Below, one piece after another: positions 17,087-25,487 of a DNA stretch of 64,000 bases. The stretch covers positions 124,001 to 188,000 of the forward strand of contig NZ_ATUD01000008.1 of assembly GCF_000420025.1 (NCBI RefSeq), given 5' to 3'. Below the pieces are notes generated by a model. It did no database searches and had not been told where the DNA came from. It was given only the letters and a program-made list of their open reading frames with translations. Made by a program: the position numbers and the translations under genes. The DNA is from Patulibacter americanus DSM 16676. GTDB taxonomy: Bacteria > Actinomycetota > Thermoleophilia > Solirubrobacterales > Solirubrobacteraceae. Every line of letters begins with the position of its first letter. The first letter of the stretch is position 1.

Positions 17087-17657
17087 GTTCCGCCGTCGCG
17101 GGCGCGTCGGCCGCGGGTGCGCCGAGCCCCTCGGGCCGGTCGAACGAGACGGACATCCGCTCCGTCCCCGCACCACCCGGCAGGCGCCGGCAGGCCGCCG
17201 CGGTGGCCCCGTGGACGAGTCGGCGGTGGAGCAGGCGCGGGCGCTCGCCGTCCGCATCCCACACCACCGTCTCCACCGTGTGCACCTGGCCGAAGCGCAG
17301 CAGCATCGTCAGCTCGTTGCGGCCCATCAGCAGCGCCGCCAGCGCTCGCTCCAGGTCCGGTCCCCACGGCGCGCGCACCTGCCCGCCGATCCAGCTCAGC
17401 GTCGCCTGACCGTCCTCGAGCTCGAGCGCCAGCCGCGTGTCGTCGCACGCGTGGAGGATGCGCAGCTCCACCGCGCCCGTCGGCGTCCGCAGCGCCTTCG
17501 TGCGCTCCGGCCGGACGGCCGACGGGGCCAGTCCGGCCAACAGGCCGCGCACCGCTTCGACCGTGGCGCGTTCCCGGTCGTCGAGGGTGGAGCGGGCCGT
17601 CACCTCCGGGAAGAACGGCTCGTGCAGGGGAGGTCGGACCACCTGGTGGGCACACAT
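17070..17657 (-). CDS. Hypothetical protein
   Basis: 195 residues, not recognised. I chose the ATG at 17657 because a TACGCT box lies 9 bases upstream (17667-17672) and because the longer reading would run into a dispersed palindromic repeat at 17702-17745. The protein begins MCAHQVVRPPLHEPFFPEV and has a helical N-terminal half (DDRERATVEAVRGLLAGL) followed by beta-rich sequence. No signal peptide or membrane segment. It converges on and overlaps the gene at 16349-17086 by 17 bases. Confidence 0.65.
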   Translation of the reverse strand: MCAHQVVRPPLHEPFFPEVTARSTLDDRERATVEAVRGLLAGLAPSAVRPERTKALRTPTGAVELRILHACDDTRLALELEDGQATLSWIGGQVRAPWGPDLERALAALLMGRNELTMLLRFGQVHTVETVVWDADGERPRLLHRRLVHGATAAACRRLPGGAGTERMSVSFDRPEGLGAPAADAPATAELRPAR

Positions 17658-17701
17658 CGCCCCGCCAGCGTACCCCCCACACCGGCGAACGGGAGACCGT
17701 G

Positions 17702-17745
17702 CGGGCCCCGGCCCGTGCGTCTCGGGCCGGGCCGCGCAGGACGTC
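17702..17745 (-). repeat. Dispersed 44-bp palindromic repeat, copy 1
   Basis: Same element as at 43591, 57972 and 58044. On the minus strand it starts GACGTCCTGCGCGG and ends GGGGCCCG, with a stem CCGGCCCG / CGGGCCGG around the loop AGACGCA. It lies downstream of the ring-cleaving dioxygenase stop at 17793. Confidence 0.85.
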
Positions 17746-17792
17746 GTCAGGGCCCGGTCCACCCGCAGGGCGGGTTGGCCGGCCCCGACGCT

Positions 17793-18731
17793 CTAGCCCT
17801 GCGGGTCGAAGCCGATCGGCTCGCCCGTGCGCGGGTTGACCACCGGCACGAGGATGCCGCGGAGCTGGTCGCGCAGCGCCTCGTGCTGCGTCGGCAGGCG
17901 CAGCTGCTCACCGAGGTGGTCGGGCGCCTCGTCCGTCGCAAAGCCGGGCCCCAGGGTCGCCAGCTCGAACAGCACGCCGCCGGGCTCGCGGAAGTAGATC
18001 GCGTCGAAGTAGTCGCGATCGATCACCGGCGTGACGTGTGCGCCGGCCTCGGCCAGGAGCGCGCGCCAGCCCTCGTGGTCCTCGTCGCGGGACGCCCACG
18101 CGATGTGGTGGACGGTGCCCGCGCCCGGGACGCCGGGCTCTGCGGGTGCGGGGTCGAGCGTCCAGTGCACGTGGCGCTCCTGACCGCGGGCGACGAAGCG
18201 GCCCTCGGCCTCGGCCTCGAAGCCCAGCAGAGCGGTGACGACCGTGGCGGAGACGTCGGGGTTGGCGCTGTAGGCGCGGGCCCCCTGCACGCCGGTGATG
18301 GCGTGCTGGGCGGGGACGGCGGGGTGCTCGGCCTTCAGGGCGGCGCCGATGTCGTGCACGACGAGCTCGAGGTCCAGGCCGTCGGGGTCGGCGAACCGGA
18401 GCCCGCCGTCCTCGCGGGTGTTGGCGACACCGTGGTCGCCGAGCCGACCGGCCCAGAAGTCGATCGCGGCGTCGGAGGCGACGGCGAGGACGAGGCGGTG
18501 CACCATGCCGGCGCCCGCGCGGCCCGGGCGGGCGCCCTGGAACTCGAACCACGTGAGGATCGATCCGGGGCTGCCGGCCTCGTCGCCGAAGTACAGGTGG
18601 TACGCCTCGGGCTGGTCGAAGTTGACCGTCGTCTTGACGAGCCGCAGGCCCAGGACGTCGGCGTAGAAGTCGACGGTCCGCTGGGCGTGGCCGGTGATCA
18701 TCGTGACGTGGTGGAGGCCCTCGAGCTGCAT
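17793..18731 (-). CDS. Ring-cleaving dioxygenase, VOC superfamily (MhqA/MhqO-like)
   Basis: 312 residues with two glyoxalase/VOC modules. Module 1 (about 4-130) opens GLHHVTMITGHAQRTVDFYADVLG, giving the first metal His. Module 2 (about 145-285) supplies His in GTVHHIAWAS and a C-terminal metal Glu in GGVLFELAT. The family cleaves hydroquinone-type rings with Fe(II) and in other bacteria is induced by quinones through MarR-type repressors. Start ATG has AAGGA six bases upstream. A TACGCT -10 box lies at 18786-18791 with GTGCAAC repeats around it. Confidence 0.9.
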   Translation of the reverse strand: MQLEGLHHVTMITGHAQRTVDFYADVLGLRLVKTTVNFDQPEAYHLYFGDEAGSPGSILTWFEFQGARPGRAGAGMVHRLVLAVASDAAIDFWAGRLGDHGVANTREDGGLRFADPDGLDLELVVHDIGAALKAEHPAVPAQHAITGVQGARAYSANPDVSATVVTALLGFEAEAEGRFVARGQERHVHWTLDPAPAEPGVPGAGTVHHIAWASRDEDHEGWRALLAEAGAHVTPVIDRDYFDAIYFREPGGVLFELATLGPGFATDEAPDHLGEQLRLPTQHEALRDQLRGILVPVVNPRTGEPIGFDPQG

Positions 18732-18777
18732 GGTGGTCCTTCGTGCGGAGGTGGCCCGGGGCGGTGGTGCCCCGGCC

Positions 18778-18815
18778 GTGCAACGAGCGTAGCGCCGTTT
18801 GGTTGCGCGTGCAAC
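18778..18815 (-). promoter_or_regulatory. Promoter with GTGCAAC/GTTGC repeats for the dioxygenase gene
   Basis: Minus-strand -10 box TACGCT is at 18786-18791. GTGCAAC occurs at 18778-18784 and 18809-18815, and the second copy forms an inverted repeat GTTGC-GCGT-GCAAC at 18802-18815 over the -35 region. The layout fits a repressor operator; a MarR-type quinone sensor is a guess from the family. Confidence 0.5.
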
Positions 18816-18907
18816 TACGCCGGTCCTTCAGGTTTTCGCCCCTTCGGCCGATGCACGGGCGGGGGCCCGCATCCGACAGCGCGTATGCGGCGTACAAGAA
18901 GGAGCGG

Positions 18908-18955
18908 CGATCGTTCGATCGGCCGATGGAATGCGCCATCGGACCGCCGTACACT
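18908..18955 (+). promoter_or_regulatory. Promoter region of the PAS-GGDEF-EAL gene with CGAT palindromes
   Basis: A perfect palindrome CGATCG-TT-CGATCG (18908-18921) is followed by CGATGG-AATGCG-CCATCG (18924-18941) and a TACACT -10 box (18950-18955), 62 bases before the GTG at 19018. Two adjacent palindromes over the -35 suggest regulated expression. Confidence 0.5.
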
Positions 18956-19017
18956 CGTCGGCCGTCCACCGGCAGGATGCCGCCGCCCCAGCGGGGTATC
19001 CGATCCCCAGGCACACC

Positions 19018-22000
19018 GTGACCGATCCACACGCAGACCCCGCCCCCACGCCCCTCGCCATGACGGCCGAGCAGGTGCTCGGCGCGGCCCCGGATCCGTT
19101 CTTCGCCCTCGACCACGAGGCGCGCGTGCTCTACGTGAACGCCGCCGCCGAGCGGGTCTCGGGCTTCTCCGCGGCGCAGCTCGCCGGCCGCGCCATCTGG
19201 GACGCCTTCCCGGACGCCCGCGGCTCCGTCTTCGAGGAGCACTACCGGCGCTCCGTCGACGAGGGCACGAGGGTGTCGTTCACCGCGTACTACCCGCCGC
19301 TGGCCTCCTGGTTCGCGGTCCAGGCCGTCCCGCAGCCCACCGGGACCGCCGTCTTCTTCCACGACGTCACGGCCCTGAAGGAGGCCGAGGCCCGTGCCGG
19401 CCACCTCGCCGCCGTCCACCGCGCCCTCCAGCGGGCGGCCACGGTCGTGGCCACGAACGGTGGCCCCGAGAGCGTCTTCTCCCTCGTCGCCGAGGACAGC
19501 GCGGAGCTCGTGGACGCATGGGGCTCGTGGCTGGTGGCCTTCGACGGCGACCACTACGAGGTGCTCTCCTCGACGGTCCCCGCCGGCCGCGGTCGCCCCG
19601 GTCGCGGCGACCGCGTGCCGATCCGCCCCGGCACGGAGATCGCACTCGTGCGCGACGGCGAGACCGTCACGGTCGCCGACGCGACGGGCGGCCGACTGGC
19701 CGAGCTGGGCCTGCGCAGCGCCGTGCTCGTACCGATCCGCCTGGGCGGCGCCGTATGGGGCTGCCTCGCGGTGGCCTGGGAGGAGCGCCGCCCCGACGCG
19801 GCTGCCTGCGAGCCGCTGCTGCGCGACTTCGCCGATCTGGTGGCGGTCGCGCTCGACAACGCCGCCGCTCGGACCGAGCTCGCCCGGCAAGCCGCGGACG
19901 ACCCGCTCACGGGTCTGGCGAACCTGCGCACGCTGCACGGCGAGCTCGACCGCCATGTCGAGGCCGCCGCGCGCACGGGCGGACCGCTGTGCCTGGCGCT
20001 CATCGACGTCGACCACTTCAAGGCGGTCAACGACGGCCACGGCCACGACGCCGGCGACGCCGTTCTGCGGGCCGTCGGCCGGCGGATCGCCGCGGCGTGC
20101 GACGAGGGCGACCTGGCCGCCCGCATCGGCGGGGACGAGTTCGCGCTCGTCCTGCACGAGGACGCCACGCACGGCGCCATGGAGCGCGCCCAGCGGCTGC
20201 GCGACGACCTCGCCGTCGCGGCCGCGGACGACGGCCTGCCGCCCGTCACCGTGTCCATCGGCGTCTGCGCGTGGGAGCCGGGCTTCGACCGCGAGGCGAT
20301 GCAGCGCCGCGCGGACGACGCGCTCTACTGGGCCAAGCTCCACGGCCGCAACGCCGTGTGGGCGTACAACCACGAGCTCATGGACGTCCGCGACGCCCGC
20401 GGGCGTGCCGCGGCGCTGCGCCGCACGGGCGAGTCCGTCGACCCCACCGAGATCGAGGCGGGGCTGCGCAGCGCGAAGGCGTTCTGGCAGTCGGCCCTGG
20501 ACGGCCTGCGCAAGCAGATCGCGATCCTCGACGGCACGGGCCGCATCGTCGCCGCGAACGCCGCCTGGCGCCGGCACGTCGGCAGGAGCGCCGGCCGGCC
20601 GCGCGACACCGGCGTCGGCGCGGACTACCTCGGCGCGTGCGAGGCCTCCGGCGACCCGGTCGGGATCGAGATCGCCCGCTCCCTGCGCGACGTCGCCGAC
20701 GGCCGGCGCGACCACTTCGAGGTCGACTACCCCTGCCACTTCGAGGACGGCGACCGCTGGTACACGCTGCGCGCCAACCGCTTCGGCGGCGACGAGCGCG
20801 GACGCGTCATCGTCAGCCACGAGGACATCACGGCGCGCCGCACCGCGGAGGAGCAGAGCGCCTTCCAGGCGACGCTCCTGGACTTCGTGGCGATGCCGGT
20901 CTACGCCACGGACCTCGACGACCGCGTCACCTACTGGAACCACGCCGCGGAGCAGCTCAACGGCCTCAGCAGCGACGAGGTCCTCGGTCGGCGCATCGAC
21001 AGCCTCGGCCTCGTCGACCCCTCGAGCGTCGACCCGCGCGACGAGCACGCCGCGGTCGCCGCACCCGAGCTGTGGGAGGGCGAGCTGACGGGCCTCCGCC
21101 CCGACGGCCGCACGTTCCCGGCGTTCATCACGCGCGCCGTGGTGCGCGACACCGACGGGTACCGCACGGGCGTCATCGGCACCGTGTTCGACTTGAGCGA
21201 GCGCGAGACCTACGAGCGCGACCTCCAGGCGGCGCGCGACTACCTCCACACCGTGACGGAGAGCATCGCCGACGGACTCGTCGTCTTCGACGCGGCGGGC
21301 ACGGTGACCTACGCCAACCCGGCGGCACGCGAAATGCTCCGCGCCGGGGATGGCCTGGCCGGGATGCCGGTCGCCTCCGCGCTCTACGGCGACCGTCCGC
21401 ACCCGCTGGCCACCGACGTCTTCGGGCAGGAGCGCGCGGCCGACGACGTCTTCCGGCGGCGCGACGGCACGGCGCTGCACGTGGAGTGGACGGCCGCCTC
21501 GCTCGACGTGCCCGACGCCGCCCGCCTCGACGGCTCGCAGCTCGACACGACGGGCAGCCGGGTCCTCGTCTTCCGCGACGTCACGGAGCACCGCGCCCGT
21601 GAGGAGCGCCTCCGCCGCGAGGCCGAGGGCCTGCGCTGGGCGGCGCGCCTGCAGGAGGCGCTGGACGAGGACCGCTTCGTCCTGCACGCCCAGCCGATCG
21701 TCGCCACGGCCACCGGCCAGACGGTCGACCACGAGCTGCTGATCCGCCTGCGCGACGGCGACGGCGGGTTCATCCCGCCCGGCGACTTCCTCCCCGCCGC
21801 GGAGGAGCTGGGAGCCATCGTCGACATCGACCGCTGGGTCACGGGGCAGGCGATCCGCTGCGCCGCGGCGGGCATGCGCGTGCACTTCAACCTGTCGGCT
21901 CGCACGATCGGCGACGAGGCGATCCTCGAGATCCTGCGCGCGGGCATCGAGGAGTCCGGCGCCGACGCGAGCCGACTGACCGTCGAGGTGACGGAGACCG

Positions 22001-22377
22001 CCCTCATCGACGACTGCAGCAACGCGGCGAGGTTCATCGCGCAGCTGCGGGCGATGGGCTGCCACGTCGCGCTGGACGACTTCGGGACGGGCTACAACGG
22101 CCTGGGCCGCATGAAGGACATCGACGCGGACATCATCAAGATCGACCGGCAGTTCGTAGGCGACCTGATGAGCGAGCCCGCCAGCGAGAGCGTCGTCAAG
22201 GCGATCCTGGCGTTCGCCGACGACATGGGCCTGGGCATCATCGCGGAGGGCGTCGAGGACGAGGAGACCGCACAGCGCCTGTGCGAGCTCGGCGTCCGCC
22301 ACGCGCAGGGCTTCCACTTCGGCCGCCCGGGACCCGTGGCGTGGACCGCGCCGGTCGCCCCCGGCTCGGGCGACTGA
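19018..22377 (+). CDS. PAS-GAF-GGDEF-PAS-PAS-PAS-EAL cyclic-di-GMP protein
   Basis: 1,119 residues, no membrane segment. Order: PAS about 16-117; GAF about 126-292; GGDEF domain about 292-450 with DVDHFKAVNDGHGHDAGD and intact GGDEF at 371-375; three PAS modules about 480-607, 618-735 and 740-858; EAL domain about 870-1110. The EAL motif reads ELL (906-908), with NLSAR, EVTETALIDD, DDFGTGYNG, IKIDRQF, AEGVED and a final QGFHFG, so phosphodiesterase residues look complete. The inhibitory I-site (RxxD before GGDEF) reads DEGD and is absent. It may both make and break c-di-GMP under ligand control. Start GTG at 19018; an ATG 42 bases later (19060) is an alternative. Confidence 0.92.
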   Translation: MTDPHADPAPTPLAMTAEQVLGAAPDPFFALDHEARVLYVNAAAERVSGFSAAQLAGRAIWDAFPDARGSVFEEHYRRSVDEGTRVSFTAYYPPLASWFAVQAVPQPTGTAVFFHDVTALKEAEARAGHLAAVHRALQRAATVVATNGGPESVFSLVAEDSAELVDAWGSWLVAFDGDHYEVLSSTVPAGRGRPGRGDRVPIRPGTEIALVRDGETVTVADATGGRLAELGLRSAVLVPIRLGGAVWGCLAVAWEERRPDAAACEPLLRDFADLVAVALDNAAARTELARQAADDPLTGLANLRTLHGELDRHVEAAARTGGPLCLALIDVDHFKAVNDGHGHDAGDAVLRAVGRRIAAACDEGDLAARIGGDEFALVLHEDATHGAMERAQRLRDDLAVAAADDGLPPVTVSIGVCAWEPGFDREAMQRRADDALYWAKLHGRNAVWAYNHELMDVRDARGRAAALRRTGESVDPTEIEAGLRSAKAFWQSALDGLRKQIAILDGTGRIVAANAAWRRHVGRSAGRPRDTGVGADYLGACEASGDPVGIEIARSLRDVADGRRDHFEVDYPCHFEDGDRWYTLRANRFGGDERGRVIVSHEDITARRTAEEQSAFQATLLDFVAMPVYATDLDDRVTYWNHAAEQLNGLSSDEVLGRRIDSLGLVDPSSVDPRDEHAAVAAPELWEGELTGLRPDGRTFPAFITRAVVRDTDGYRTGVIGTVFDLSERETYERDLQAARDYLHTVTESIADGLVVFDAAGTVTYANPAAREMLRAGDGLAGMPVASALYGDRPHPLATDVFGQERAADDVFRRRDGTALHVEWTAASLDVPDAARLDGSQLDTTGSRVLVFRDVTEHRAREERLRREAEGLRWAARLQEALDEDRFVLHAQPIVATATGQTVDHELLIRLRDGDGGFIPPGDFLPAAEELGAIVDIDRWVTGQAIRCAAAGMRVHFNLSARTIGDEAILEILRAGIEESGADASRLTVEVTETALIDDCSNAARFIAQLRAMGCHVALDDFGTGYNGLGRMKDIDADIIKIDRQFVGDLMSEPASESVVKAILAFADDMGLGIIAEGVEDEETAQRLCELGVRHAQGFHFGRPGPVAWTAPVAPGSGD

Positions 22378-22416
22378 GCGGCACGGCGCCGCACCGGCGC
22401 CTGCACCGCGCCGTGG

Positions 22417-22459
22417 TTGACACGAGGGGGTCACGGTGTCTAATTTGACACCGTGTCAA
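22417..22459 (+). promoter_or_regulatory. Leaderless promoter with two overlapping palindromic operators (desaturase)
   Basis: -35 TTGACA at 22417-22422, -10 TAATTT at 22441-22446 (18-base spacing) and GTG start 6 bases later at 22453. A perfect palindrome CACGGTGTC-N6-GACACCGTG (22432-22455) encloses the -10, and a second perfect palindrome TTGACAC-C-GTGTCAA (22445-22459) covers the start codon. Bound repressor would block both polymerase and the first codon. TetR-type proteins commonly bind such sites; none is encoded nearby. Confidence 0.75.
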
Positions 22460-23445
22460 GCACCACCAGTCGGCCCGCCCCCGGCCCCGCGACGCCCTCC
22501 GGGCCCGTGACGCCCTCGGGCCCCGTGACGCCCTCCGCGACGGCGACGGCCGACCGGGTCCGCACCATCCCGCGTCCGGACGAGCCGATCCCCGTGCTGC
22601 CGTGGCCCACGATCGGCCTGTTCGTCGTCGCGGCCACCGTCTACGCCGCCTCGACCGCCCTGGGCGCGACGGGCTCTTGGCCGTGGCCGGTGTCGACCCT
22701 CGTCAACGGCGTCGCGGCGTTCGCGCTCTTCACCGTCGCGCACGAGGCCGGCCACGCCGCGGCGTCGGCGCGCCCGGGGATCAACCGCTGGCTCGGACGC
22801 CTCGCGCTGCCGTTCTTCACGCCGCTGGCCAGCCACGGCGTCTTCCGGTTCATCCACATGCAGCACCACCGCTTCACGAACCACGAGGACGGCTCGGACC
22901 CCGACCACTGGACCCAGGGTGGCCCCGCGTGGACGCTGCCCCTTCGGTGGCTGACCGTCGACCTGCGCTACGTCGCCTTCTACCTGCCGAAGGCGTCGGC
23001 GCGGCCGCGGAGCGAGAAGCGCGAGACGCTGATCTCGTTCGTGCTCGTCGTCGGCGCCCTCGTCGCCCTGACGGCGCTCGGGTTCGGCTTCGAGGTACTC
23101 GTGCTCTACCTGCTGCCGGGGCGGATCGCGGTGTTCCTGCTGGCGTGGTCGTTCGACTGGGTGCCGCACCACGGGCTCCACGACACGCCGAAGACCAACC
23201 GCTTCCGGGCGACCCGCAACATCGTCGGCCGCGAGCGGCTGCTGACGCCGCTGATGCTCTACCAGAACTACCACCTGGTCCATCACCTGCACCCGGTGAT
23301 CCCGTTCTACCGCTACATCGCCGTCTGGCGGGGTCGCGAGGACGCCTACCTCGACCAGGACCCGGCGCTGGCCTCGCCCCTGGGCCGGCCCGTCACCGCC
23401 GAGGAGCAGCGGCGGCTGCGGGCGCTGGACCACCACCACGGCTGA
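22453..23445 (+). CDS. Fatty acid desaturase-family membrane protein
   Basis: 330 residues. All three di-iron histidine boxes are present: HEAGH near residue 97, HMQHHRFTNH near 135 and a C-terminal HLVHHLHP near 277. Four hydrophobic segments surround them. The N-terminal 40 residues are Pro/Thr/Ser-rich with a repeated PSGPVT. The compact size and HMQHHRFTNHEDGSDPDHW box recall the beta-carotene ketolase/hydroxylase and sterol-desaturase-like branch as well as acyl-lipid desaturases, so the substrate is open. The leaderless promoter puts the start at the GTG at 22453. Confidence 0.88.
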   Translation: MSSTTSRPAPGPATPSGPVTPSGPVTPSATATADRVRTIPRPDEPIPVLPWPTIGLFVVAATVYAASTALGATGSWPWPVSTLVNGVAAFALFTVAHEAGHAAASARPGINRWLGRLALPFFTPLASHGVFRFIHMQHHRFTNHEDGSDPDHWTQGGPAWTLPLRWLTVDLRYVAFYLPKASARPRSEKRETLISFVLVVGALVALTALGFGFEVLVLYLLPGRIAVFLLAWSFDWVPHHGLHDTPKTNRFRATRNIVGRERLLTPLMLYQNYHLVHHLHPVIPFYRYIAVWRGREDAYLDQDPALASPLGRPVTAEEQRRLRALDHHHG

Positions 23446-23554
23446 GGCCGGCCGCCGTGGGGCCCGGTCGACGGGGGCCCAGCACCTCGCGGTCCCGCGC
23501 CTCGGTCGTGCGCCTACCCGAGGGTGGGGCGCGGGCGCGGGTGTCGTCGCGGAC

Positions 23555-24400
23555 TCAGTCCGCGGCGAGGTGCTCGGCGAGGCTCGTCGCCGGCCGGCCC
23601 ACCAGGGTCGCGAAGTCGGGCGAGGCGAGGTCCAGGCTGCCGTCGCGGATCGCGACGTACGTGCTGATCCAGGCCCGGAGCTCCCATTCCGGGGCGCCAT
23701 AGTGGGCGCGGGAGGCGCGCGCCTCCTCGTCCGTCTCGTCCTGGAAGACGACGGAGCGACCCGTCACGCGGGCGATCGTCGCGGCGACGTCGTCCATCGT
23801 CAGCCGCTCGGGGCCGACGATGTCGTACGCGCGGCCGTCGTGCCCGGAGCCCGTGAGGACGGCCGCGCAGGCCGCGGCGACGTCGTCGCGGACGACCGGG
23901 GTGAACCGGCCGTGCCCGGCGGGGCCGCGGAGCACGCCGTCCTGCCCCGCCATGGCGGTCAGGAAGTCGGTGTAGAGGTTCATCCGCACGAAGGTCCACG
24001 CGAGCCCGGCGCGGCGCACGAGCTCCTCCGTCGCCCAGTGGTCGCGCACGAGCGTGAACGTCGCGTCCTCGCGGGCGCCGACGAAGGAGAGGTAGACGAT
24101 CCGCCCCACCCCGGCCGCGACGGCCGCCCGGATCGTGGCGGCGTGCCCGTCCACGCGGTCGGGCGCCTCGTGGGCGGGCACGAGGAAGAGCGTCGACGCG
24201 CCCCGGAGGGCGTCCCGCACCGCGTCCTCGGCGGCGAGATCCGGGATCGTCACGACCTCGGCGCCGTCGAGCTGTGGGGCGCGGGCGGCGTCGCGGACGA
24301 GCAGCCGCTGCGGCACGCCGGCGTCGGCCAGCCGCCGGGCCACGCGCGAGCCGACGTAGCCCGTCGCCCCGGTGACCGCGATCGGGCCCGCGGCGCTCAT
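23555..24400 (-). CDS. NmrA/atypical SDR NAD(P)-binding protein
   Basis: 281 residues. Rossmann loop VTGATGYVGSRVARRL at the N-terminus, LLVRDAARAP for NADP binding, then AAVAAGVGRIVYLSFVGA and RAGLAWTFVRMNLYTDFL, all as in NmrA/YtfG-type quinone reductase-like proteins. There is no YxxxK catalytic pair in the usual place, consistent with this family. The start ATG overlaps the MYG1 stop by 4 bases (ATGA), so the two genes are one operon. Likely role: NADPH sensing or reduction of a quinone-like compound; not determinable. Confidence 0.88.
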   Translation of the reverse strand: MSAAGPIAVTGATGYVGSRVARRLADAGVPQRLLVRDAARAPQLDGAEVVTIPDLAAEDAVRDALRGASTLFLVPAHEAPDRVDGHAATIRAAVAAGVGRIVYLSFVGAREDATFTLVRDHWATEELVRRAGLAWTFVRMNLYTDFLTAMAGQDGVLRGPAGHGRFTPVVRDDVAAACAAVLTGSGHDGRAYDIVGPERLTMDDVAATIARVTGRSVVFQDETDEEARASRAHYGAPEWELRAWISTYVAIRDGSLDLASPDFATLVGRPATSLAEHLAAD

Positions 24401-25362
24401 GCCGGCGCTCCGTCCCCCGCGGCCGCGGCGTCGGCCGTCGCGGGCTCGCCGTCGGCCAGCGCCTGGCGGGCCAGCTCGAGCACGCCCTCGCGGCTGCCGG
24501 CCACGGCCATGAACCGCGCGCCGTGGCAGAAGACGGCGTCGGGCACGCCCGTGACCTCCTGCAGCGGCGCGCCCTCGAGTCCCGCCCACGCAGCGGGCAG
24601 CGAGCGGCGGTTCGCGAACCCGTGGGCGGCGGCGGGGACCGCCTGGATGCTCCAGTCGCGGGTGCGGGGCGAGACGACGAACAGCACCTCGGGCGCCTCG
24701 TCGATGACGATGCCGCGCCACGGCATGCCGCGGTCCAGGACGAGCACCCGCGGGTCCTCCGCGGCCTCCAGCGCGCCGCGGACGAGGTCGGCGGCGCGGG
24801 CGCGGGCCTGCTCCTTCTGCAGCTCGCGGCGGATCATGCCCTCGGCCAGGTCGACGGCCTCGTCGAACGCCGCGCGCTCGGCCCGGGCGCCGTCCTCGGC
24901 GTCCCACGGGGGGTTCATCGCGGCGATCACGCCGGAGACGGCGTAGGGCGTGACGCCCTCGACGAGCGGCTCGTAGAGCTCCTGCCCGTTGTCGCCGGCG
25001 TCGATCGGCGCGACGATGCGCCCGTCGATCGCCGCGGCGATCTCGGGCGAGCCGCCCAGCTCCTCGCCGTGCTCCTTCCAGACCAGCCCGAAGGACGCGA
25101 AGCGGATGCCGCTGGGCCGCTCCCCGACGTCCCCCTGGTGGTGGTCGAAGTCGCCCGACGCCGGGTCGTAGTGCCGGCCGACGTCGATGCGCAGCGCGCA
25201 GCCCTTGAGCACCTCGGCGTCGCGTGAGCGCACGATCTCGAGCGGGCCGCGGGCCAGGCGCAGGGTCGCCAGGGCGAAGACCTCGTCGGCGTGGAACGAG
25301 CCGGAGTGGGTCCCGACGCGCAGCGGGGCGGGGTCGGGGGCGGCGGGAGCGGCGTCGGTCAC
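24397..25362 (-). CDS. MYG1 family (UPF0160) metal-dependent hydrolase-like protein
   Basis: 321 residues. The family signature THSGSFHADEVFALATLRL is at the N-terminus, followed by DVGRHYDPASGDFDHHQ, a DHH-like metal site, and GIRFASFGLVW. A C-terminal GLEGAPLQEVTGVPDAVFCH segment matches as well. Eukaryotic MYG1 is a 3'-5' RNA exonuclease; bacterial members are assumed to be DHH-type phosphoesterases. Start GTG at 25362 has TACCTT six bases upstream, a leaderless arrangement. It is translationally coupled to the NmrA-like gene. Confidence 0.9.
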   Translation of the reverse strand: MTDAAPAAPDPAPLRVGTHSGSFHADEVFALATLRLARGPLEIVRSRDAEVLKGCALRIDVGRHYDPASGDFDHHQGDVGERPSGIRFASFGLVWKEHGEELGGSPEIAAAIDGRIVAPIDAGDNGQELYEPLVEGVTPYAVSGVIAAMNPPWDAEDGARAERAAFDEAVDLAEGMIRRELQKEQARARAADLVRGALEAAEDPRVLVLDRGMPWRGIVIDEAPEVLFVVSPRTRDWSIQAVPAAAHGFANRRSLPAAWAGLEGAPLQEVTGVPDAVFCHGARFMAVAGSREGVLELARQALADGEPATADAAAAGDGAPA

Positions 25363-25368
25363 GACCCC

Positions 25369-25374
25369 AAGGTA
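25369..25374 (-). promoter_or_regulatory. -10 box TACCTT, leaderless start of MYG1 gene
   Basis: Minus-strand TACCTT lies 6 bases before the GTG at 25362. Confidence 0.6.
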
Positions 25375-25473
25375 CCGGGCGCTCCCGCCCCGGCGTCCGA
25401 CCGACGACCGGCTCCAGCGACCGGTCCGCGACCCGCAACCCCCGCGGCGACGCGGGTGGTGGTCCCGCCGACC

Positions 25474-25479
25474 TATCCT
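25474..25479 (+). promoter_or_regulatory. -10 box TATCCT of hrpA
   Basis: TATCCT lies 8 bases before the ATG at 25488. The gap reads GGAGGGTG, so the same bases could serve as a ribosome site only if transcription began earlier; the mRNA leader would be 0-2 bases from this box. Confidence 0.5.
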
Positions 25480-25487
25480 GGAGGGTG

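Noticed and set aside
17658..17762. Longer N-terminus for the gene at 17070
   Set aside because: The extension is the translation of the dispersed palindromic repeat and includes a promoter-like TACGCT.
21650..22340. Degenerate EAL domain because the motif reads ELL
   Set aside because: ELL is a tolerated variant and the other catalytic residues (N, E, DD, K, E, Q) are all present.
17908..22434. Open frame of 1,508 codons antisense to the PAS-GGDEF-EAL gene
   Set aside because: Shadow frame; no domain likeness and it runs through the divergent promoter region.
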